From Plectrocnemia conspersa (taxonomy: Eukaryota; Arthropoda; Insecta; Trichoptera; Polycentropodidae), in the NCBI GenBank assembly GCA_009617715.1, contig VTFK01000376.1:186001-250000 (forward strand): a DNA stretch of 64,000 nucleotides, in the 5' to 3' direction. Below the pieces are notes generated by a model. It saw only the letters and a list, made by a program, of their open reading frames with translations, searched no databases and had not been told where the DNA came from. Made by a program: the position numbers and the translations under genes. Positions 13,201 through 24,990 of the stretch are shown piece after piece (the stretch's first letter is position 1; each line of letters starts with the position of its first letter).

Positions 13201-13560
13201 TTATCAGTAAATTTCAGCCAAAAAATATCATCTCTAAAAATATTAGGAATAATTTAAAAACTAGCTTGCGTCAGTAGATACTGTTTTTTTTTAGTAGAAA
13301 ATGTATATTATTTCAAGATAATTTATTACTGTTGTAGATTATCAACATATATAATGTATTAAAATATATGTACATAATATTAATATTTAATAATTTAGTT
13401 TAATTTTTATATATCAATTACGAAGGGATTCTTTATGGTGACTAGAATATATTTAAAATGAAAAAATGTAGGTGTATTGCGGACGCCTAAAAGCAGATTT
13501 AATAAATTTATTTAATTCAGTAGGGACCTAAGAGGGGTGAAATATGGTAAGAAAATGAGA
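10281..13560. other. Long AT-rich stretch with simple repeats
   Basis: No gene was recognised in over 3 kb. It holds A/T homopolymers and a TTTTA-type run near 11058-11090. Slightly GC-richer patches lie near 11140-11240 and 11800-11940. Two ORFs of about 60 codons (12256-12441 and 12530-12721) have random-looking composition. Confidence 0.4.
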
Positions 13561-13569
13561 AAAACTCAC

Positions 13570-13625
13570 CGTGAAACGTTGCCTGGTGTACGAAAGGAGG
13601 AAGGCGAGAGCCAAGGTCGAATTAC
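13570..13625 (-). CDS. Candidate host exon (minus strand), unknown gene
   Basis: A GC-rich 56-nt segment in AT-rich sequence has near-ideal splice sites on the minus strand. A pyrimidine tract ending ctatttttttattccag stands before it and the donor ACG/GTGAGTTTTTC after it. Two frames are open. The third-position frame gives NSTLALAFLLSYTRQRFT, which has a hydrophobic core, and frame 1 gives VIRPWLSPSSFVHQATFH. I do not recognise the protein. Together, the composition shift and two strong sites make this the best host-exon candidate in the window. It would make the window part of introns of a long minus-strand gene. Confidence 0.4.
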
Positions 13626-13975
13626 CTGGAATAAAAAAATAGAAAACATTAATATGCGCTAAAATAATTGATGGTAAAATGAATTCGTTATTTTAAATTA
13701 TAAAGTGAGATGAGAAATAAAAACTATAGGGCGAAACTACTATGTTTTCTCCTCAACATGAATATTCAAGTTTATGCAAATGTGGTACCGATATATTTTA
13801 ATTAAAACCGAATGTATAATAATGCACAAATTTAAAACTAGCGTACGTAAATATTAAATGAGAAAGCAAATGGACGAACGTAGAAAATTATAAATAAATT
13901 ATATTTATATTGCTGGAATAATTATTTTTTTACTTACACAAATTGAAATATAAATACTACAAATATATTATCACA

Positions 13976-14063
13976 GAAGAGCGCGAGAAATAATTGTCAC
14001 TTCTCAGAAGTCAAAAATCCACGTCAAAAGCAATAAAATCGTACCGTCGCCGACACGATTTTT
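13976..14063. repeat. Collapsed copy of the 234-bp palindrome
   Basis: The sequence matches one arm of the palindromes at 42564-42797 and 48013-48246, from gagcgc through cttctcagaag and acgtcaaaagcaataaaat. It then turns back after only aatcgtaccgtcgccgac into the opposite strand (acgatttt). The GC centre of the full palindrome is missing and most of the second arm is gone. No hAT flanks accompany it, so the palindrome, or a piece of it, has existed apart from the elements at 42 and 47 kb. Confidence 0.8.
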
Positions 14064-14905
14064 CAGGCTTATTTTTTGCACTTTTAATTATTAAATATAA
14101 TTTATTAATATGAAGTAACAGGTGCAATTTTTAATATATTATCACTATTATCAAAAATACCTATGCTTTATTTGCTTCCAAGAAAATTGGATCATATCCT
14201 GATTAAATTTTCTATCTGTAAAATACGCTTATTGATATTAGAATATTTACCAAACAGCAAATTATATATTTAGACCATCTTATATATAAATACATATATC
14301 TACTCACGCGTACACACATTCCTATATTCCTTGAAATTCTATAACCCCACGCATTTATTAATTAATTCCTAATAATCATTTGAGATGAAGCGTACTCTTG
14401 TATGAACGTGGAATATTAATACAATGAGAATATTCGCTAATTATTTCGTTCGTGAACTGCTTAAAATTTATATCCTAATTTCATAGCGAGCAGTGAAAAA
14501 TTATTGTATGTCGTATTTCACATACGAAGGTGTATATTTTTGACACATTTGGAATTATTCGGGATACGGGTCAGTTAGGAAAAGCCTTTATTTCATTATG
14601 CGAATTTCACGCTTGTCTGATTTTTATTATAAACTTTCAACAAACATATCGTATAAGAGTTATAATAACAATTTTTTTATATGTAGATGAATTTATAAAT
14701 AGTTTTTAGTTGACCTACACGAAACATGCAGAGGTTAACGATTTTATATACATAGATCACTAAACTCGAAAATAATAATGTTTTAAACATGTGTTCCGAT
14801 GTATTGTATAATATTTACAATACACATTTATAATAAAATGATTGAAATTATTCAATAATTAAATGATTACTGAAATACGCCATACAGTAAAAGGGTATTT
14901 GCATA
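14064..14905. other. AT-rich stretch, no gene seen
   Basis: No coding frame, repeat partner or island was recognised. Confidence 0.4.
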
Positions 14906-14906
14906 C

Positions 14907-14990
14907 AAAAACGAAGAAAGTCTCGAGAAACTTGTAATTACAGGATCGATTGAAGGAAAGCGAGAAAGATGTCGGTGTCCTATAATATAG
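14907..14990 (+). pseudogene. C-terminal scrap of another LINE type
   Basis: A 27-codon frame reads KNEESLEKLVITGSIEGKR followed by ERCRCPI and a stop. The pattern (E)SLEKLV..G.IEGKR.R.R is the conserved tail found at the end of reverse transcriptase ORFs in several LINE lineages. Neighbouring sequence is too decayed to follow. It differs from the other LINE fragments in the window, so at least three lineages are represented. Confidence 0.55.
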
Positions 14991-15559
14991 ATTAAATAAA
15001 GTAGTTTAAACGGTCCTCTTACGGAATCCCTTATAATTTTATTTATGAGATAAACTGCAATAAAGTATTATAAAATTTAAGTAACCTAACTAATAAATAA
15101 TAAACAAGCAAATGGTTTTAAAAAACGCTCGTTTGTATCCATTTTTTTTAAGGACTGATAAAATAAAATTGATTCATTAAGTGTTCGTTCCATTTTTACC
15201 GACTTTATTTTGCCAGGGAAATCATCATCAGTGCTGTTTAAGCTTAACTTAGTATTTTATTAATCTGAGGTGCAAGAAAGCATTTCCAGGTGTGCGAGGA
15301 AAGTCTTAAACTTTAAGATGAGTAATATAAAAATGTCTTATGCTGTATAAATTTGACTCGACTGAACTATGTATGTACTTATGGAGCCCATGATAAACAT
15401 TTTTATTCGTGATTTCTGATTAATGTTATATTGATTTTAGTAAACCTTGTTATATCAAAAAAAAAGCCATTGAAAAAAAGATTATGTATGTATTAGTATA
15501 TTTTTTTATTACATATTACATGTTGCAATAAATTTTAAACTGTCAAAGATGTAATAGGC

Positions 15560-15880
15560 TAGGCTCAGTATGCACTGATGGTGCCCTGGCAACGTTGGGT
15601 CAAAATTCCGTATTTTTTATACATCAAAACTACAAGTTACAATAATGCATTTCATGTTGCACCATTATGCAGTTGCAGCGAAAGTTTTCCAGAGAGTTTA
15701 AAACAACACTTAGCCAATGCAGTAAATGTAGTGATCATAAAACGTGCGATATATCATGGTTTATTTGGTGTTTTTGTAAAGCAATTGCTGCTGTTCATAC
15801 TGTGTTTTTTTTTATCACAACAACATACGTTGGCTTTCCAAGGGCCGCATGCTAATATGTAGGGTTTCTGAAATGTGCGA
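15560..15880 (+). other. ORF-bearing, GC-richer stretch; possible hAT-type relic
   Basis: Two overlapping plus-strand ORFs (15578-15862 and 15667-15855) occur in a GC-richer patch. Neither was recognised with confidence, although one has a CSKCSDHKTC cysteine cluster. The end contains agggccgcatgc, a word common near hAT-derived repeat ends, also echoed near 22992. No inverted ends or target duplication were found. Flanking 14991-15560 and 15881-17380 are AT-rich with nothing recognisable. Confidence 0.2.
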
Positions 15881-17384
15881 GGAGATTATACAGTTACTAA
15901 CCAAAACTGTGATTTAGTTAAAGCCTCTGAATAAAAGATGCAATACTCCGACTAACCTACTTGGCAGATATATTCAGACACCTAAATAAATTAAATACTT
16001 GAAGACGTGGATTTGGATTAGAAAAAAAATATATTTATTTATTGAAAAACTGAAAATTTGGACACGTTGAGTTGAAAATTAAAATTTGTCAAACTTTTCA
16101 TTGTAAAAATAATGTATCACAGTTACCTGAAATTGCAATTAATTTATGACAATACAGTGAATCGCTTCATATGCGTAGAAATATTTACATGGGTTATAGC
16201 AAAGCTTAAATATTGAAACTGGATCCATTTTTATTTGATCTTAATTTGATAGACGATAGTGATTTAATAAAACAATAATATTGAAGTACGAGTGAATGCA
16301 CATATTTTGGGTTTTTAATGAGTTAAAAATTAAAACGTGAAATACTTTTACTAAATTATATATACTACATTATTGGCTAAATGCAAATCATTATTTTATA
16401 TCTGATTCGAAAAATAATGTATCTTTGGTAACATTTTGTCGTTTTATCCGTTTATGTAAAATATTTTTTTTCACCTAAAAATTGTTTCAAGGATCTAAAT
16501 AATCAGGAACTAAATGAAAAGAAATTTCCAAGAAAATCCATTGATTTTTTGTATCATGGTAAGCGTTGTCTTGGTGTAAAATTACCATTTTTTATTTTAT
16601 AAGGAAGTTATTTTTTACGGACTAAGTCGCTTTTAAACGAATTAATTGAGCACATTATGTTGGTTGTAATTTGCCTATAATCCAATAACTCTTATTGGGG
16701 TCTAAATCTGTTCTCGGGGTTGGAATTGCGGGTTGATTGGCGCAAGTCGCATGTTAAATTAATGGATCTGCTTCTCATCTTCAATAAAAACTCGACTCAA
16801 AAATATTTTTTTCTGTTCTAGAATCATTAATTATTGGCATATTGAGATTTATGAGAATTTATTAAATGCCCATGTTCTGTAAATTAACTCCTGTCTGTGA
16901 AGGCGAAACGTTGAGCTTTTATGCTAACTTATATATCGCTAATCTCGGACCTGCTTTGTTGGCAGCCCTAATATCTACAGTAATAACCCCTAGGGACTAG
17001 CCGCTTATGTTAAAGAAAAAAAAAACGCTAGGACTTACGGGAGAACTTGATATTCAAATGGAATTTAAAAAACTGATCAATATTAATTTGCACAGTTAAA
17101 ACCTCATCAACAGCTGGCAAAAGCACCATTGTAAATACTTCTACTTGTCATAATCTACATGTGTAAATAGGATTTTCGTCACTTTTGAAAAAAAAATACA
17201 ATTAATGAATTAGGAAAAAAAAATTACTATGAATAAGCAAAATCAAACTAGGCATATAGAGATTAAGATATTGTTTTGTATATAAAAATTAGATTAATAA
17301 AATAATTAATTTGCACTAAATATAATTCCAAAATAAAAAAATAAAACATATTTTTCAGAAAGGTGCGATTAGGCATTTTCAGAT

Positions 17385-17910
17385 TTAAGGGGGTACCGAT
17401 CGCATCATAAGATTCCCTATCGAGCTCGATGGTTTACCGTTACATTCTAATTAGAATCCAATACTATTTGCCTCTCAGCCATACACCGTGGGGGTGTTAC
17501 CCTGCGCTTCTAAAGAAATATTTACCATTTGATTTTTATTATATAATAATGCTCTATTCTTATAATAAATATAAATAATTTATTGCTTTTGGAAACAAAA
17601 ATAGTAGGAATACATTTAATAATGACTATAATAATTATATTTATTTAAAATATCGTTAAAATTCTGCACAAAATTAAAAAAATCAGATACATAAGTAGTA
17701 AAATTATAAAATGAAGTTAGTGGTATTGTAGGTTAATCAAATTTATTCATTTAACAATCCAGAACTGACGCCGATCCCCTAGAAATAAAAGTGGGAGTGG
17801 TGTCGCATGCAACGAAGAAAGAGATAAAGCATGCTCTTTCGTGTAACGGTACTTCGTCCAGATGACATGAGAATCTTATGAAGCGTACCGATCAGAAACG
17901 CTAAGAAACA
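17385..17910. mobile_element. Possible old MITE with decayed inverted ends
   Basis: The left part (17385-17520) and the reverse complement of the right part (17760-17905) share ordered blocks: cataagatt, then taccgttac, in similar spacing. A gatcggtacgc/taccgatcgc pair lies outside them. Both ends are GC-richer than the AT-rich middle. The match is imperfect and no target duplication was fixed, so this is a plausible but decayed non-autonomous DNA transposon. Confidence 0.4.
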
Positions 17911-19075
17911 CTGTTTTAACTAACTCTAGTGATTTGTATAGATTGGTTTTTCTCTCATTAAGAACTGATAAAATTATATTACTTGTATTTATAAAAGATA
18001 ATTACAGATTAATTTACATTCTAATGTTGTGCAGGGAAAAATATATAATTTTGGTTAAAAAATATTTTAATAGAAACAGGATTTTTTTAATCACACAATT
18101 CGAGCCGTTAATATAGTAGATTGTGTTATAAAAAACATATTTTTTCAGTACCTTTATAAATGTGAAAACATATTTAAATTATATTAATTTAATATTCCGT
18201 GTTGCTAATCGTAAATATCACTGATTCATTTCAATATAAAAAATATAATAATTTCGTTCCTAAGTGATGACTTAGAAACGAAAATTTTAATATCAATAAA
18301 TAATGAAGGTTTCTATCAGCTTTTAAATTTTTAAGTTGTTTACTTTTTAAGCCCTTTAATAATACATCTTGTTTATCAGGAACTTTAGAGCAAGTATGAC
18401 ATTTAAAGCTATGTTTTCCTTTGATAAACCGTAAGCACCTACGAATAATAGTAATTAAAATTATTATTTATGATGTAGTTAGTGTAAAACGCAAGCAAAT
18501 TATCTAGAAATAACATATATAACGTTTCAAATTACACTGAAAGTATGATCCTAAAGTAAGATATCTTGTATTTGAAACACTCGACTATCTATGGGAACAA
18601 ATTTATATGTTAATGTATATAAAATATTGTTACAAAATAAAATTTAATTTGCAATATATATTACATACATATATTTATTTTTAATATAATATTTTTTTTT
18701 GAACAATATCTTTTACAAAATATAAGGGTTTATTTTTAAACAACGAATGTCTGAAAGTCACATCGATATTCCAAGATATGTCTGTCGAAAGTTACAAACA
18801 TATCTCATATGCAATAGTTAAAGAATACTTATTTCTGGCGTTATTTACATTTCCTTTTATAATTTTTTTAGCATCAACAGTTGTCGAGATATCCCAAGAG
18901 TTCAAACCTTTTTTCCTATTTTGTTTAAATATCCGCTGAGCTTATTTTAACTACAGAAACCTTGCACGGACACGTAATAAGTTATATTCTTTCATGAGTG
19001 TATATAGTATATTATATATATAATGTGCATTAATTTTTACTAAAAAAATTAGTACAGGTAATATTTTTACAAAAA
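17911..19075. other. AT-rich stretch, no gene seen
   Basis: No coding frame longer than chance, no repeat partner and no island was recognised. A 60-codon ORF at 17934-18116 has random AT-type composition. Confidence 0.4.
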
Positions 19076-19079
19076 GTGT

Positions 19080-19475
19080 ATTAACGTATGTCGCAAGATA
19101 AGCCCGTCCCATATTCTCTCCGGGTTATTATGGTCACTGAGCGCATTATCTATATTTTATTGAGCCATTGCGGCCGTTCGAGTATAACAAAAGCTAAAGA
19201 TTTCCCTCTTGATATAAAGCGTGCCTTATGGTCACCGCAATGAGATTATGCCTCGGTAAAAAAAGTAGAATAAATATTTTACAAGAAAAATTTCGCTTTC
19301 CCCTAACTTAATAATTTAATTTTGTGGTGTTGTGCTCACTGCATTTTCCGCTAGGGGTGTTGTTTAATAAGTTCAACGTGAAAATGCGAACGTTATGGGT
19401 GTTGATTCAATTATACGACGCCGACTACGGAAAACTTGTCTGATAATTTCATTGGCTCAATTGACGTGTATATAA
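19080..19475. other. GC-richer island, candidate regulatory DNA
   Basis: Two adjacent GC-richer patches (19085-19260 and 19330-19470) contain many non-repetitive CpG words and no usable ORF. This fits conserved non-coding DNA. The following 19476-20270 is AT-rich with nothing recognised. Confidence 0.3.
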
Positions 19476-20269
19476 TTGAGTTGTGCATTCAATTTATGTG
19501 GGAAGGTAAAATACGGAATGTATAGCACAAATATGAAAAAAAGTTATTAAAATATGTAAATACTGTAAATTGGAAAGTATGAACCGCTGCTGTAAATAAT
19601 TATTTATGTTTACGGCAAAGATGATAAACAGGTTGAATGTGGCTAAAAATAATGTTAAAATAAGTCTGAAAGCCACTCACTAAAAAAAATTGATGACCTT
19701 TAATGTATAATTTTGGCTTCAAGCACAACCAATGAATTGCGATTCATGATGCCTATGTTAAAAAATAAATAAAGAATTATTCTAAACGGAAATTAAACAA
19801 TGAAATGCTCAAGAAATATTATTTATATTTAGTGTTTTTACTTTTCGAATACATCGTATATATGTACATGTATGTACACAATAGACTACGTTCTTAGACT
19901 ATGCTGTCAACAGCATTCGCATAAGTCAAAAGGAGTTGTAAATATATACTGACAGTATAATTTAATAAAGTTCATCCCAGCGTCTTATCAAAAAATGATA
20001 AAGATAAATTAAAATATTAAAACCGTTTTATAAATATATCATAACAGCCATTTGTAAAAAAACTAAAAATATTAAACGAGAGCTAAGAGATAACTTATTA
20101 CAAAACTGCACATTAATCAATATCGAACTAAAATAATATCTTATCAAGAGCATCAGATATGTTTAAATAAATATAATATATAAACAGAGTTGTAGATGAC
20201 ACATTATTTAATATATAATAAAGTGAGAAAATATTGATTCACATCCAATCAACCCCTTAAGCATAATGT

Positions 20270-20650
20270 GTTACATACATTGTCGTAATGTGGCAATCTC
20301 GCGCCCGAAAAGTTTATCCGCAAACGGTTATTCTCGCCAATAAATAGGCGTTATTTTCGCATCTCGAAGATTAGGCAGATAACAACGACCTAATCTGGAT
20401 GATATCCAAGAGTGGATTTTAAACACACATAGATATAAACCACACATATGTTCCCAGCTCTGTTTCCGTATTACGCACATGTCGGGTTTCAACACCTCCG
20501 GTCGTATATCTCAATTCCGGAATTATATCTTAACGAGCTCTAAAAACTCACGGTTCTATCGAATTCTTCCACAGTGATACTGGAAAAACGAGGAGATTGC
20601 TATTTAATAGGATTTCGATGGTGTGTGGCGGTGAAAGGGGATATAAATAA
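20270..20650. other. GC-richer island containing a candidate microexon
   Basis: The island rises above AT-rich flanks, with CpG words such as ctcgcgcccgaaaag near 20298. It has no ORF of useful length. A possible minus-strand microexon lies inside it (20552-20579). Confidence 0.3.
20552..20579 (-). CDS. Candidate 28-nt microexon (minus strand)
   Basis: On the minus strand a strong pyrimidine-rich acceptor (ctcctcgtttttccag) is followed by 28 nt and then the donor ACC/GTGAGTTTTTAG. Two frames are open, giving ITVEEFDRT or SLWKNSIE. The splice signals are good but the segment is very short and no protein was recognised. A chance pairing inside a conserved non-coding island is possible. Confidence 0.22.
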
Positions 20651-22910
20651 CACTGGATGTGAAAATAAGTGATTTAGCATTTCTCATGATATAACATATA
20701 GCGTAAGAAAAGATTTTATATAATTAAGTATGTATAAAAACTAGTTACACATACAACCTAAATCATAGATGTTATTTACAGAGAAATTAAAAAAAATGTT
20801 TTCACCTGACTTAAATGAGATTATTGGTTTAAATATAAATTGTATCAACTTTATTAAAGCAAATTCCAAACGTAAAAGTCTCTGCAAATAATTTTGTGAG
20901 GATTAAAATATTGAACAGAACAGACTATTGCTTCATACCATAATAATATGGTTTTTGCAGAGGAATTGCCTAATGAGATTCATGGAATTATTTGATATTC
21001 TTAGTGAGCTTTTAAATGACACTTTTAAAATCAGTTTTAAAATCAGCTTTATTTGACAGATCTTCAAAAATTAAATCTGTTAAATAATCAACCACAAAGA
21101 GCAAAGTCCAAGATATTTTGCTTCATTGGACTTCTGCAATTGTAAAAAAATGTTTCAGACTAAAATCTTAAGAGTAAATAAGTGTGAGGTAACTTATTTT
21201 GATACACTTTCTGTGACTGTGTGACTTAAATAACAGATTTTCAGATTGAGAAATTGTTTTTTCACTTTGTGATCATGCAGTATCAAAGTATGTCATTCAA
21301 ACAAAAAAATACCATATTTTAAAAAGTAAAGATCAATATATAGAAAATACTAGTATATTGCACATTACAGAAACAATAAGTGTACATATATTATATTATA
21401 TCAGCATATGATTTTACATATAAATTAATTTAATTGCTGTAATGTATGGCAAAAATTTTGCTATGAACTGAGTAATATTGTCACATCCCAAATATTAATA
21501 CCACATTATATGCATGTATGTATTATATGTATATGCATATGCATATTTTTACGATATTTTACTTCAATAAAATATATATGAAATTGCATGAAAATTCACG
21601 TATTACTAATAACATTAATATACACTCACGTTTAATTAGATAATTACACATATACAGTCCGTTGAAGAATTAACCCGTCTTAATTAATCTCAATTTCCAA
21701 ATTGCTGTTAACGGTTGGCCACCCCTCAACCCCCTCCCACCGAAGGTCGCGGTTCGCCGAGAGTGGACCCTCGTGCAAAGTGTAATATAATACAAAAGGT
21801 TGGTAAAACCCTTTGATGGAATTGTTAATTGTGGTATAGAAAAAAAGTAAAAACGGGAAGTCAAAAGCTATAAATAACCGCAAATTCTAGGTTTTATAAT
21901 ATTTTTTTATTTTTTCAACTAGTAGCTTTTGTATAATGGATTTCGTGTTTCAGAAAATTCCATGTAATTAGCTATAGGGTAGCTAAAAACAATAATGATA
22001 CATTAAAGGGCATAAAAGTAATTTAATTAAATTAAAGTAAAACATGTTTTTATAAAATAAAATATACTATATAAATTTAATTTTTTTAAACTATTAATAA
22101 TGGGACCATAAAATGAAAAAAACTTTATATAATTGCTTTAGTGAATTATTATAAAAAATACTACTTATATGAAACGACTTGATTTATTTTATTATACATA
22201 ATTTAAGATTACGTGATATGTGCTAAACTTTTATACTTAAGATACAAGACAAATGTAATGTCACTTTACATATCTATGTTTGTGGGAATGCACTACCAAA
22301 TTTAGTATGTCTTACCTTTATGTGATGCAAAACAGTTCTAATGGAAAGCCATTAAGAACATACTTATATACTGAAACCAGCTAAGATTAGTGACAAGAAT
22401 AATTAAAAATATTATTATTATTACATCACATACAAAAAAATAAATATAAAAATATTAAATTTATCATTTTGATACCGCACTACTATATTTAATATGCTGC
22501 TTTTGACCTATATAATAAATTACAAAGTGATGTATATAAATTGCTAAATATAAAATAAAATAAAATTCTGACTATAGAATTTGGATTAAATAAATTGCTT
22601 TTTTGTTATATACTTGATATATTAAACTTAAGTTTGGCAATTATGTTTTTTTAATTTTAACTTAAGATTTATTTTTGTATTAACAAATACAGTTAAATTC
22701 ATACTTATATTATAGTTTCTTATTTAATATAATAAGTAACGGAAAATTAATCATTTTTAAAAATAGTTAATTTTAAGTTTTATTGTATTTCCATAATTTT
22801 CTATTGGTAATGTAAAATATGGTTTGATAATAATACTATATGTTATCTTCCCCTCTATTTAAAAATTGCGAATCTTAACAATCATTAGTTTCTTTAATGT
22901 AATGCAAATT
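20651..22910. other. AT-rich stretch with one GC-rich patch
   Basis: A short GC-rich patch near 21660-21890 includes a run of C-rich sequence (accccctcccacc-like near 21736) crossed by two small minus-strand ORFs of no recognised family. The rest is AT-rich with no gene, repeat partner or structure seen. Confidence 0.35.
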
Positions 22911-22913
22911 TGA

Positions 22914-22969
22914 TTAAATTTAATCCCGAAAAAATAGCCTTCAGGCTATTTTTTCGGGATTAAATTTAA
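22914..22969. repeat. Perfect 27-bp inverted repeat with a 2-nt spacer
   Basis: Bases 22914-22940 and 22943-22969 are exact reverse complements, with only tc between them. The core word is cccgaaaaaatagcct. No other perfect palindrome of this length was noticed. It lies just before a decayed hAT transposase and may be part of that element or a later event. Confidence 0.95.
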
Positions 22970-22984
22970 AAATAGTTAATATTT

Positions 22985-23835
22985 ATAAAACTGGCCTGCG
23001 GGCCACAAGCGGCCCATAATAGCGGTCATTCATGCGACCTGCGTATCATTATTCTTATATTTATTTTTAAAGAAAGCAAATCTGTTTACTGACGATGAAT
23101 TTATTAAAACCTATCTTAAAAGCTTAACAGAAATAAATCGTCTTAAAAACATACAGATACTTCTAAATTTAATTCCATAGATTTGGGTGAAAGCACTGTT
23201 GTTACAGACATAATATAACTTCTTTTGAGTGATTGACAATGAATTTAATATTACATAGGAACTACCTTCCTTGGTTTCCCAAAAGAGCATTTTTTTTTAA
23301 TGATTTATATGAAGCAGAAAAAGCAACATTTTCAACATTTCGCATAACATAATCACTGATGGTTATATAATATAATATATAGAAAAGATTAGCAAAACTA
23401 GTGGATGATGATACGAAAAAGACCGATAATTTATAATTCATTAAGTATCACTGCATCCTATATCAATAAGTCGACCATAAAAATAGGCAATACTATTAAA
23501 TTTAATAAAAGTCTAAAGGATTAAATTAACATTAATTTATAATTTCTAAATCCTCTGGAAACTATTTAAGTTTACTTCATGAACTTAATCATTAACATGA
23601 ACTCAAAAGGAAAACCAGTAGTTGAATTCTAAAATGGCTGATTTACCTGCCCATTTAAATACAATTAAGATACATCTCCCAGATAAAAATTGGGAAATTC
23701 ATTGAATGTTTGAAACAGATTGGCTTTTGAAATTAAACTAAAATTGTATCTATCTGAGAATAAAAACAATATTTTGGTTCATTTTCAAACACTTGAAATA
23801 CAGCCACATAAACAGCAAAAAATATGCAAATTTAA
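22985..23835 (+). pseudogene. Decayed hAT transposase
   Basis: Two plus-strand pieces match hAT-superfamily transposases of the ZBED5/SCAND3-like type, which cut and paste the element between 8-bp target duplications. The first, near 23075-23160, reads KANLFTDDEFIK followed by TYLKSLTEINRLKN, like the conserved K...FTD.EFIK segment. The second, near 23725-23820, reads FEIKLKLYLSENKNN then ILVHFQTLEIQ, like the later KL.L...Q....HFP.L block. A broken piece near 23580 (NMNSKGKPVVEF) fits the LQGK motif between them. Frameshifts and stops are many and the catalytic C-terminal half is not visible. The GC-rich word gcgggccacaagcggccc just upstream is typical of hAT end regions. Precise ends were not found. 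Confidence 0.6.
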
Positions 23836-24885
23836 TTGATATATTATCACATGATTTTGAGAGTAGATATTAAAATTTCAGAAAACAGCATAATGAAAAA
23901 TACACTTGTTTATTACATCTCTTTTGGACAGTGCTTATATTTTTTTACCTTATAAAGCACACGAGAGGTAAAATTAAAACAAACATTTCAGAAAAGTATT
24001 TTTAAAATATTCTTGCATTGCAATTTATTATTATTATTAAACTAGATATTGATGCACTGATATCGAAAAAACAAGCTTAATGTTGACATTAATTTGATTT
24101 TAGTGTATTTATGGTTTATAAGTATGCTTTACTGATAGCAGAGCTTTTGATAAAAGATAGATTATTTTAATTATTGTATTTTTTTAAAGCGTCCAAAGTG
24201 TTGTTCAGTATTTTTATGACCAGCTTGTATACATAATATTAAAAATAGATTTTTTTTATATCCCGAAATTTTATTACAAAAAATATTGGATACATCCATG
24301 ATACATTATGTTCCATATTAAATTTCGTTCGTCGTATTCAAATTTATGTACGGAACGCGTCGTGAATTTTACAACAAAAATACACTACATTCATAAAAAA
24401 TAAGTATAAATATTAATAAAAGTAATAAAAAAAGTAATTTCTTCCAGGGATCTTCAACATTTTTTACAGCTTAGCAAACTAATATCTATTCGGGCGTCTT
24501 GAATGAAATTTAATTTTACACACGTCGTTTTTTGGTGCGAGGGTGTTCTCTCGGCTTTGAGGGGTAGTTTGATCGACAAGAAAAGCAATAAACGTGTTCA
24601 AGGGGAAGTATTTTGTGACGAACAAAATTGACATACAAAAAAAAAACCAGATTACGTCGAATAGCATTTTAAATACGTTTTAGATTTATGATTTGTTATA
24701 TGGGTTAAAAAAATATTTTTATTAATAAAAATCAAGAATTAAGAAGGAATCTCATTTATGCGGTTATTAATAGTTATTATTTTATTTTTTATATAGTTAA
24801 AACATTAAGCATTTAAAGCATATTATTCAGAAAGGCTTCGGAAAACATTTAAGATATTTAAAAAAAAAAACATTATTCGTAAAAA
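23836..24885. other. AT-rich stretch, no gene seen
   Basis: No island or recognised frame in most of it. A small GC-richer patch near 24480-24660 carries a 62-codon minus ORF of no recognised family. Confidence 0.35.
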
Positions 24886-24889
24886 TGTT

Positions 24890-24990
24890 TAAGCTGCTTT
24901 CGTGCGTGTTGCGTACCGCTCCGTGGAGCTCATTCGTTATCGCAAGCTTTGTGCCGTGTGCATACCGCACCTCTGGGCTCATACTTTTAA
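24890..24990 (+). repeat. Diverged tandem duplication, about 50-bp unit, GC-rich
   Basis: Two adjacent units of about 50 bp share the order gcttt...gtgcgtgt/gccgtgtg, then taccgc, then ctc.gtgg/ctctggg, then gctcat. They start near 24896 and 24949. The units are diverged but clearly related. The GC-rich content in AT-rich surroundings is unusual. Confidence 0.5.

Noticed and set aside
16492..16558. A plus-strand segment bounded by AG and GTAAGC with an open frame (DLNNQELNEKKF)
   Set aside because: The acceptor lacks a good pyrimidine tract, composition is AT-rich, and the frame continues past the donor to a stop; it is probably chance.
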